From positions 1 to 5,246 of the forward strand of contig QHVR01000421.1 in assembly GCA_003223595.1 (NCBI GenBank): a stretch of DNA of 5,246 bases. Reading direction: 5' to 3'. The notes beneath the pieces are model-generated. The model saw nothing but the letters and a program-made list of their open reading frames with translations. It did not search any database and had not been told where the DNA came from. A program made the translations under genes and the position numbers. This stretch comes from Acidobacteriota bacterium (GTDB lineage Bacteria; Acidobacteriota; Terriglobia; Terriglobales; Acidobacteriaceae). This document shows, in pieces, positions 1 to 5,246 of this stretch; positions within the stretch are counted from its first letter, which is position 1; every line of letters starts with the position of its first letter.

Positions 1-863
1 TGAGCCGCATCGAAGTAGCGGTTGTACAGGTGCAGCGTGTCTTCGAAGGTTTGTCCGCAGCGCGCCTGCATGTGCCGGTTGAGTCCCCATTTCGCACCTG
101 AATCGTCAAAGCCGGGCCAGGCGGCGCCCACTGCAATCTTGTCTGGATGCTTGTTGCGCATGTTTTTGTAGAACTCATCCAGGTACTGCTCGCCCCAATT
201 GCTTCCATCGGGCGTCCAGCCTTTGGTTCCTGGCTGTACCCAGGCATAAAGGCCCGCGAAATCGGCGAGATATTTTTGCTGAGGCTCGTCTTTATAGAAA
301 AAGTATGGAGACGACTCCCATGATTGGCAGTGTTGAACAATGCGGTCCCAGTCGATGTGGCCATGCTTGGGGAAGATGAAGATCACTGGATGGCCGTTGT
401 AGGTCAAATAAGCGTTGCGATGCGGAGCTTGCGGCCCAATATAGGCGCTGTAAGCCTTGTCCATCGCAGACATGGCATCGTCCGTTGCTTGCGCATCTTC
501 GTCGGCGGATTCGTTATAGAGAAGGGCGACCTGGAAATGACTCCCGTCGGCGGCCTCCTGCATGAGGGCGAAATTGTGATCGGAGAAGGGCTGGCTCGCT
601 CCGTACCAGTCCACCACGAACCCGGAGATGCCCATGTGCCGCGCCTGCTCGATCTGGTGGCGAAGCACGTTGGGGTCATAACTGACGTAGCCCACATCCA
701 TGTGCACGCGATTGCCGAACCACGGCATATACACGGCCAGCAGTTTGGGCCAGGCATTCGGCGCCTGCAAGTTTTGATGCGGCACGAGGCGCGCTCCGGG
801 AGAGGTACAGCCTGTCCCCACCATGAAGCACACAATCGCGACCACCAGCAGTTTTTTAGACAA
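1..863 (-). CDS. GH99/GH71-like glycoside hydrolase-type lipoprotein, 3' end outside window
   Basis: This is the N-terminal 287 residues of a protein that runs off the left edge. The reading frame is open from 863 to base 1. I chose TTG at 863-861 because GGAG at 874-871 sits 7 nt upstream and no ATG or GTG lies in frame before it. The N-terminus (MSKKLLVVAIVCFMVGTGC) is a signal peptide ending in Cys19. Its lipobox, GTGC, is weaker than the usual L-[AS]-[GA]-C, so lipidation is likely rather than certain. From residue 41 the sequence resembles the TIM-barrel GH99/GH71-like families: a first strand with VYMPWFG (44-50), a second with GISGFVVDWYG (78-88), then VALLYNES (112-119) and HPVIFIFP (158-165). 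GH99 members include endo-acting alpha-mannosidases and GH71 members alpha-1,3-glucanases. The paired acidic catalytic residues of GH99 lie in the C-terminal half, which is not in this window, so activity and substrate cannot be judged. It is probably the last visible gene of the operon. Confidence 0.8.
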   Translation of the reverse strand, partial: MSKKLLVVAIVCFMVGTGCTSPGARLVPHQNLQAPNAWPKLLAVYMPWFGNRVHMDVGYVSYDPNVLRHQIEQARHMGISGFVVDWYGASQPFSDHNFALMQEAADGSHFQVALLYNESADEDAQATDDAMSAMDKAYSAYIGPQAPHRNAYLTYNGHPVIFIFPKHGHIDWDRIVQHCQSWESSPYFFYKDEPQQKYLADFAGLYAWVQPGTKGWTPDGSNWGEQYLDEFYKNMRNKHPDKIAVGAAWPGFDDSGAKWGLNRHMQARCGQTFEDTLHLYNRYFDAA

Positions 864-939
864 TACTAGACTCCACTCGCTCGCATGAATTGAATTAGAT
901 GCCAGTCGATCGGAGGGTGGTTGGCGTCGACGGGATCCC
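864..939. other. 76-nt intergenic gap, no clear terminator or promoter
   Basis: This is the only sizeable gap between genes in the window. It contains two short palindromes close together (GTCGAC at 926-931 and GGGATCCC at 932-939), but neither has a loop plus U-tract as in an intrinsic terminator. I see no convincing -35/-10 pair. The simplest reading is that the transcript continues into the hydrolase-like gene, though a weak internal promoter cannot be excluded by eye. Confidence 0.4.
871..874 (-). promoter_or_regulatory. Ribosome binding site deciding a TTG start
   Basis: On the minus strand GGAG (within GTGGAG, 876-871) stands 7 nt before TTG at 863. The only nearby ATG (886-884) is out of frame and stops after six codons. 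The next in-frame ATG (codon 14) would cut the signal peptide in half. Confidence 0.6.
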
Positions 940-1449
940 TCAAAAGTGTTGAACTGCCTGGAGTTGTCGCACAACCCAGCGATCGGCGCCGGGCGTCATC
1001 AGCACCACGTAGTGCACAACCGCGTGCTCGCTGTGGATGGACTTGCTGCCATCCAGCACTTGATAGTCATATTCAGCTGTGTCGTGAAGTTCGATTACGT
1101 CGCCTTCGGGCGCGTAGAAAACGGCATCGACTTTGTGGCTCTGGTTCGAATAACGCGAAGACAGCCCGCTGAGTCGCTGTGTGCTCACCTTGCCCTTGAG
1201 CCAGGTGTTCGCGGTCCCTGCAAAAAGTCCGTTCAGCGATTCCATCGAATTTGACTCAAGGGCCTGCGCTAGATTCGCCCATGCAAACTTGTAGTCGCGA
1301 AGCAAGGCGCGTTGGGTGAGTAGCTCGACGGTTCTTGGCGCAGCTTTGGTCACGTTCAATGTGACCTGGGGCGATGTATCCGCGGCCTTGAGATTGCCGA
1401 CCGCGAGAGCCAGTGTCACGCAAACTATCGCGATTTGTATTCGCATCAT
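940..1449 (-). CDS. Small exported protein, probable NTF2-like fold
   Basis: I do not recognise a named family for this 169-residue protein. Residues 1-22 form a signal peptide: a short basic start, a hydrophobic stretch IAIVCVTLALAV, and a probable signal peptidase I site after LKA. No lipobox is present. The mature part begins with a helical region (about 40-85, including RDYKFAWANLAQALES) and ends with strands such as AEYDYQVLDG and AVVHYVVLMT, closing with WVVRQLQAVQHF. Helices first, then a strongly curved sheet ending in a 'W.V..L' strand, is the pattern of NTF2-like/SnoaL domains, which often act as small ligand-binding or assembly modules. That assignment is inference. The start ATG at 1449 has GAGGGA (1462-1457) 7 nt upstream; a second ATG follows immediately. 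The gene begins 15 nt after the stop of the Ig-like gene, and the ribosome site almost touches that stop (1467-1465), so translational coupling is likely. Confidence 0.8.
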   Translation of the reverse strand: MMRIQIAIVCVTLALAVGNLKAADTSPQVTLNVTKAAPRTVELLTQRALLRDYKFAWANLAQALESNSMESLNGLFAGTANTWLKGKVSTQRLSGLSSRYSNQSHKVDAVFYAPEGDVIELHDTAEYDYQVLDGSKSIHSEHAVVHYVVLMTPGADRWVVRQLQAVQHF

Positions 1450-1464
1450 AGAGATGTCCCTCGC

Positions 1465-2361
1465 CTACTGCCCGCCTACACGGATCTCATTGCCCATCAC
1501 CACGCCGGACGCCGCGGAGATCACGATGGTGCCTTTCGCCGTGATTCGAGCACGCGCAACATCCTGTTTGATGGGGGCATCGACCGTGCTGATCTGGTCG
1601 CCGTTTTTCGCGGTGAAGGTGACAATCGTGCCGTCCGGAACGGGATTTCCGGCGCAGTCGCGCACCGGGTCAGTCTGGACCTCAACGCCCTTTGGGGTGC
1701 GCTGGGCTTTGATCTGCAGCCGGCAGGGATCGGAAGCGACCTGCTGAACCACGCGTCTCGCCTGGACGTCATTCAGTGACGCGGCCACCTGCACCGCTCC
1801 AGCAGACTTGCCCGAGCTGGTGCGAAACCACGCGACCCCGTTCTGCGTTTCAACACTGTGAGATGCCAGCTTTGATTCTTTGGAGCTGATTTGGAACTGA
1901 ACTGTCTCTGGCGTAAAGATCAGATTTTCGAATTCATCGAACGGGAATGCGACACCGCTGATCATGTCTGGCTGACCGACCGGCGCGCGCGAAGGGTGCA
2001 CCAGGAATGTAAGGGTGGAAGGCTTTCCTGCCGCGACAAAGAAGACGGAACTGCTGCAATTGCTGGCGCAAATCGTCGCCACGTATCGTCCCGCGCCTTC
2101 AATTTCACGCGCGCTCAACTGAATATCCTGGCCAAGTTGCACGTCGCGCTTCAAGGCGATGCTGGGTCCCTCGAGATAGAACGTGGCAGATCCGCCGCCG
2201 GTGGTCGAGATGGAAGCCGGCTGCCCCGCGACCGCTCCGGAAGGTACGCGCAGTTCGATGTCCTGCGCCATGCTCACCGCCGCGAGAGACAGCAGCACCG
2301 CGCCGATCCAGCACAGCGAAACCTTAGGACTTCTGCAGGCTGTATTGATTGACGACGACAT
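1465..2361 (-). CDS. Secreted protein with tandem Ig-like (invasin/Big_1-type) domains
   Basis: This 298-residue protein is read from ATG at 2361; an in-frame TTG at 2385 would add eight residues but makes a poorer signal peptide. The N-terminus carries Arg10 and Lys13, then a hydrophobic core (CWIGAVLLSLAAV), and a likely signal peptidase I site SMA|QD near residue 32. No later membrane segment or cell-wall anchor is visible, so it is probably periplasmic or secreted. The mature part is almost all beta-rich and can be divided into about three modules: 33-112, 113-208 and 210-298. The last contains DCAGNPVPDGTIVTFTAKNG (235-254), a typical Big_1/invasin-like strand-turn pattern. The second has a related outline ending in GVAWFRTSSG. 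Cys98/Cys102 and Cys213/Cys236 could form disulfides within modules, consistent with export. Such domains act as adhesive or structural scaffolds; the partner here is unknown. The gene overlaps the end of the FxLYD gene by 38 nt in another frame, which indicates co-translation. Confidence 0.82.
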   Translation of the reverse strand: MSSSINTACRSPKVSLCWIGAVLLSLAAVSMAQDIELRVPSGAVAGQPASISTTGGGSATFYLEGPSIALKRDVQLGQDIQLSAREIEGAGRYVATICASNCSSSVFFVAAGKPSTLTFLVHPSRAPVGQPDMISGVAFPFDEFENLIFTPETVQFQISSKESKLASHSVETQNGVAWFRTSSGKSAGAVQVAASLNDVQARRVVQQVASDPCRLQIKAQRTPKGVEVQTDPVRDCAGNPVPDGTIVTFTAKNGDQISTVDAPIKQDVARARITAKGTIVISAASGVVMGNEIRVGGQ

Positions 2362-3469
2362 GAAAGTTCTGAACCTTCCCTGCAACGGATTTCGGAACTT
2401 CTACCGCGAACGGCTGACTCGATTGCGGAAGCAGCGCCTGCTGCACATAGCCATCGGAAACCCAGATCACTTTGCCATTGTTGTCGTAGAAACTGGCGAT
2501 GACGTGCGGAATATTCACCGTCTCGCCCGTCTGGTTCAATATCTCTCCATGCAGCACGGAGCGGCCCTGGGCGTCCTGTTCCAGCTTTTGATTCATGATT
2601 CCGATAACAGGATCGGAAGAGGCCGGTACCAGTGTGGCTTTCACGTCCATACGGACGTTCTTCACTTTGGCGAGGCTGGCGTTTGGGAAATCGATGCGAT
2701 ACGGCGAGACTTGCTTGGGCAGCAGGATATGCAGAATCTTATCGAAGCTGCTCTCATCGTCGATGGGGTTGCCGGATGCGTCAACCAGAGTGGAGTTGAC
2801 GTTCACGAATGCCGGAACCGTATCTTCGTTCACGACCTCGCCCATGACTACGGTGCCTTCCGCCGAGTCGATCGCATTCATGGACACGATGCGCACGTGC
2901 GGTGAATCGACATTGTGCGATCCCCACTGATCGTTGGATGTGCCGCTGACCAGATCCCAGCGCAGGTAGTTCACCGGAACGATCTGGGCGGGAACGTTGG
3001 GCGGCGGAGTCTGATTCCAAACGACCTTCCACTCGTCGCCGCGGTGGGCCAACTGGAAGTCGCGCACGTCTTCCACCGGGCCGACGGGGGTCGTCCACTG
3101 CATGCGGACTCGCATCTGCGCTTCGGAATTCGTGGCGTGCAGCGGCCGGGCCTCATACTTTTCGAGACTCGAAAATGAGCGGAGCCCTCCGTTGGTTCCG
3201 GTCCACTCCTGAATGAAGTCCAGCTTGTTGACGGCCTCACTGGTCCGCTCAACGCTGGCGAAGGCGCGATCCCAATTGCGGCGCTGGACATCCTGCAGGA
3301 AATTGGAGAGGGCCTGCTCCGGCGTGGACGCATGCTCGCTGAATCCCGGCAAAGCGGAGCCGGAGGCAATGCCGACTGTTCCGCTGGACCGCCCGAAGGT
3401 CGCGCCGAGGAATATCAACAGGACTGTGACCGCAACTAAGACAATGACAATGGGCAGAGCTCGTTTCAT
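2324..3469 (-). CDS. Membrane-anchored protein with NTF2-like and two FxLYD-like domains
   Basis: This 381-residue protein has a single N-terminal hydrophobic helix (residues 4-23, after MKR) with no clear cleavage site, so it is probably an inner-membrane anchor with the rest outside the cytoplasm. After a Ser/Gly-rich linker, residues 48-155 look like an NTF2-like domain: helices with TPEQALSNFLQDVQRRNWDR, then strands ending in GDEWKVVWNQ. Two related beta domains follow, at about 206-280 and 304-378, with the FxLYD pattern (GEVVNED...LVDASGNPI and GEILNQT...FYDNNGKVI). FxLYD domains are extracytoplasmic beta-sandwich modules of poorly known function in envelope proteins. The start ATG at 3469 has GAGGA (3480-3476) 6 nt upstream and lies 15 nt after the stop of the membrane-protein gene. 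The 3' end overlaps the next gene. The domain order is clear, but the biochemical role is unknown. Confidence 0.85.
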   Translation of the reverse strand: MKRALPIVIVLVAVTVLLIFLGATFGRSSGTVGIASGSALPGFSEHASTPEQALSNFLQDVQRRNWDRAFASVERTSEAVNKLDFIQEWTGTNGGLRSFSSLEKYEARPLHATNSEAQMRVRMQWTTPVGPVEDVRDFQLAHRGDEWKVVWNQTPPPNVPAQIVPVNYLRWDLVSGTSNDQWGSHNVDSPHVRIVSMNAIDSAEGTVVMGEVVNEDTVPAFVNVNSTLVDASGNPIDDESSFDKILHILLPKQVSPYRIDFPNASLAKVKNVRMDVKATLVPASSDPVIGIMNQKLEQDAQGRSVLHGEILNQTGETVNIPHVIASFYDNNGKVIWVSDGYVQQALLPQSSQPFAVEVPKSVAGKVQNFHVVVNQYSLQKS

Positions 3470-3475
3470 TTGTCT

Positions 3476-3480
3476 TCCTC
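3476..3480 (-). promoter_or_regulatory. Ribosome binding site between two tightly packed genes
   Basis: GAGGA sits 6 nt before the ATG at 3469 and 4 nt after the TAG (3487-3485) of the preceding gene, a compact arrangement typical of translationally coupled operon genes. Confidence 0.65.
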
Positions 3481-3484
3481 GGTT

Positions 3485-5227
3485 CTAGGCTACGTAGTGT
3501 CGTTCCGGTTCTTGCATAGGGATCGGCGGCTCGATGGTTCTGCGCCCGCGCCTCGAAGGCAGCAGAATAACCAGGAAAATCGCCAGTATGCTCACCCCGA
3601 TGGGAAGCGTGCCCCACATCAGGCCCATCCACGCGGGGGGAACGGCGTCGGAGAGGATGCGGTGCGCCGGCGGAACATCGTCCTTCGACCACTCGGTGAT
3701 TTCCCCGTTATTGAAAGTTTCCGTCTTGCGATAACCGATAAAGGTCAACAGCGGCTCGTAGTAGGAGTCATGAACGAAGATGTATTTCAAGCCGTAACGA
3801 TTCGCGTGTTCGAGCATGGCGCGGAGAGAAGCCATTCCGGCTGAGCCGTAGAACTTTGCATTGGTCAACTGCGCCGAGCCGTAGTGAGTCATTTCGGGCA
3901 GCAGACGCGCAGAGTTGTAGTCGCCGTCTACGCTGCTCGCGTCGGTGTAGGTGGAGACTTTCGACAAGTCGCTACCGAAGCCCAGCGTCAGGTAGCGGTA
4001 CGAATCGTGGCCATCTCGATTGAGAAATGCAATTACGGGCTGCACGTTGATCGTACCCGCCGGACGATAAGGATTAGCGTTCAACCACCACAGGGCTGCA
4101 CCGATGGTGACCACGGCTGCCAGAGCGAGGCCCACCGCAGCTTTGGCTCGGAAACGATCAAGCAGTTGAATCGAGAGCAATCCCACGATGGGCATGGCCA
4201 TCAGCGTGGCCCAGAAGGTGAAGCGCTCGAACGTCAAAATCTCGTAGGCGCGGCCGAGAAGCCATCTCGGTAACGGCGTGGTGCCACCCAGCCCGAAAAT
4301 CATGGTGAGCCAGAAGCCGAACAGAAGCGGACGCAGCCGCCGAACGGATGCCCCTCGCCAGAAGATGAATGGTAGCGCGATGAGCAACGCTCCGTACGGA
4401 ATCAGGAAGTAGTTGATACCCGTGGTCGAGTTCCACAGGAAGTTGTTGCGGCTGTCGTGGGGGATCGGGATCTGGTGAATTGGGTGTTGAATGAGAGTCA
4501 TCCAGTAGGGCAACAGCACCACACCGACTCCGATTGCGACCACGATGGCGAAAGCGATAGCTCGTCCGGCGACGGTCCCGGTGGCACCCCTAGTGCGCCC
4601 ATCGCGCGCATCCAGCAAGGCGACCCAGAGCACGGGTACGGCGAACAGCACCGTACCGAAAATCAAAGTGACGTGGTGAGCTGCGGCCGCTGCCAGGCTT
4701 ACAAAGATTCCCTTGAAAAATGCCCGGCCCGATCCTTCCTCGGACCACTCGAAGAAATACGGCAGCGCATTCAGGTATAAGGCCGCGGACGCTACCGTCG
4801 CCAACTGGCCTGCCTGGTAAACGAGAAACGACAACGCTCCCAGGAAGATGGTTCCCAACGCGGCATAGGAGGCGGAACGTTCATCCACCCAGATCTTGGC
4901 AAAACGAAAGACGCCCACGGGCAGCAGCAGAACCGCGACCAGCTGCACCAGCATGTAGGCCATCTTGAGACCGGCCACGCTAGACACGATCGCGATCCAC
5001 TGGTGCGTGAGTGGTGGGTATGTGGTTTGCGAGAAACCGGCGAACCATTTCTCATTCCAGGGGTTAAACCAGTGATGTGCGTAGTGGGAAGCGAGAAAGA
5101 TATGGAAATTCGCGTCAAACGACCCGGACGGCAATTGCATCAGCAACAAAGGTCCATGGACAGCCAAGGCCACTAGAACAATCGCCAACAGCGGAATTGG
5201 ACGAGAGTAACTTTGGTTCGGCGTCAT
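3485..5227 (-). CDS. Polytopic membrane protein, PTPS-related / GT-C-like glycosyltransferase class
   Basis: This 580-residue integral membrane protein has about ten hydrophobic segments: near 11-32, 82-108, 120-147, 172-205, 222-245, 270-290, 298-316, 336-355, 362-381 and 538-557. Its first extracytoplasmic loop carries GSFDANFH (35-42) and TYPPLTH (69-75), matching the D-x-x-x-H and 'YPP' style signatures of the '6-pyruvoyl-tetrahydropterin synthase-related' membrane domain. Despite that name the family is not a pterin enzyme; it resembles GT-C transferases that use lipid-linked sugars. Asp38 is the best candidate for the catalytic acid, by analogy. FERF (333-336) before a membrane helix is also family-like. 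Residues 385-530 form a soluble extracytoplasmic domain (including GLKYIFVHDSYYEP) between the last two helices, as in YfhO-type proteins, and the tail is basic and cytoplasmic. I chose ATG at 5227, which has AGGAG (5242-5238) 10 nt upstream; the GTG at 5236 is only 1 nt from that site. It is the first visible gene of the operon. Sugar donor and acceptor are unknown. Confidence 0.85.
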   Translation of the reverse strand: MTPNQSYSRPIPLLAIVLVALAVHGPLLLMQLPSGSFDANFHIFLASHYAHHWFNPWNEKWFAGFSQTTYPPLTHQWIAIVSSVAGLKMAYMLVQLVAVLLLPVGVFRFAKIWVDERSASYAALGTIFLGALSFLVYQAGQLATVASAALYLNALPYFFEWSEEGSGRAFFKGIFVSLAAAAAHHVTLIFGTVLFAVPVLWVALLDARDGRTRGATGTVAGRAIAFAIVVAIGVGVVLLPYWMTLIQHPIHQIPIPHDSRNNFLWNSTTGINYFLIPYGALLIALPFIFWRGASVRRLRPLLFGFWLTMIFGLGGTTPLPRWLLGRAYEILTFERFTFWATLMAMPIVGLLSIQLLDRFRAKAAVGLALAAVVTIGAALWWLNANPYRPAGTINVQPVIAFLNRDGHDSYRYLTLGFGSDLSKVSTYTDASSVDGDYNSARLLPEMTHYGSAQLTNAKFYGSAGMASLRAMLEHANRYGLKYIFVHDSYYEPLLTFIGYRKTETFNNGEITEWSKDDVPPAHRILSDAVPPAWMGLMWGTLPIGVSILAIFLVILLPSRRGRRTIEPPIPMQEPERHYVA

Positions 5228-5237
5228 GCGGTGCACA

Positions 5238-5242
5238 CTCCT
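5238..5242 (-). promoter_or_regulatory. Ribosome binding site for the GT-C-like gene
   Basis: AGGAG on the minus strand lies 10 nt before ATG at 5227. It lies too close to the in-frame GTG at 5236 (1 nt) for that codon to be a good start. The promoter, if there is one here, is outside the window. Confidence 0.5.
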
Positions 5243-5246
5243 GTGG

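Noticed and set aside
404..835. Minus-strand open frame of 143 codons starting at an ATG
   Set aside because: It is a different frame of the same DNA as the GH99-like gene. It is rich in Arg, Cys, Trp and Pro with no fold pattern, as expected for a shadow frame in GC-rich DNA.
324..869. Plus-strand open frame of 181 codons
   Set aside because: It lies entirely opposite the GH99-like gene. It shows no family-like motif, whereas the minus frame gives a signal peptide and recognisable barrel strands.
866..886. Six-codon upstream frame (ATG at 886, TAG at 868-866) ending 2 nt before the TTG start
   Set aside because: It could be a leader peptide for translational coupling, but there is no ribosome site ahead of its ATG and its codons show no attenuation signal. 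Chance is enough to explain it.
926..939. Adjacent palindromes GTCGAC and GGGATCCC just after the stop of the 169-residue gene
   Set aside because: They are short perfect palindromes without a loop or a following U-tract on the minus strand, so they do not support an intrinsic terminator. They may be chance.
2361..2385. TTG at 2385 as start of the Ig-like gene
   Set aside because: It adds eight residues before a good ATG and lengthens the overlap with the upstream gene. The ATG at 2361 gives a standard signal peptide with GGGAAGG at 2380-2374 upstream.
2183..2905. Plus-strand open frame of 240 codons
   Set aside because: It runs antisense across the end of one gene and the start of the next, with no ribosome site or export signal that I can see. 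It is best explained as the mirror of well-coded minus-strand genes.

Overview
The window is a moderately GC-rich bacterial segment in which every credible gene lies on the minus strand and reads from the right end (about 5227) to the left edge. There are no RNA genes, mobile elements, CRISPR arrays or plus-strand genes that I can support. The general look of the proteins (a large polytopic membrane protein, FxLYD and Ig-like exported proteins, and a GH99-like lipoprotein, each beginning with an export signal or anchor) suggests a soil-type Gram-negative bacterium. Acidobacteriota (Terriglobia) is my best guess, but this is inference and no marker gene is present to prove it.

Layout in the direction of transcription: (1) 5227-3485, a 580-residue polytopic membrane protein of the '6-pyruvoyl-tetrahydropterin synthase-related' / GT-C-like class with a large extracytoplasmic domain near its C-terminus. 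(2) 3469-2324, a 381-residue membrane-anchored protein with an NTF2-like domain followed by two FxLYD-like domains. (3) 2361-1465, a 298-residue secreted protein made of Ig-like/invasin-like beta domains. (4) 1449-940, a 169-residue exported protein, probably a single NTF2-like domain. (5) 863 to the left edge, a GH99/GH71-like glycoside hydrolase-type lipoprotein, cut off by the window after 287 residues.

Genes 1-4 are very tightly packed (gaps of 15, -38 and 15 nt), so they almost certainly share a transcript. Gene 5 follows after 76 nt with no convincing terminator between, and probably belongs to the same unit. All five products are predicted to be in or beyond the inner membrane. A GT-C-type membrane protein, exported small-fold and Ig-like binding proteins, and a putative carbohydrate-active lipoprotein together look like a cell-envelope or extracellular-glycan cassette. 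No gene has a name I can assign, and the joint function is inference from content and order.
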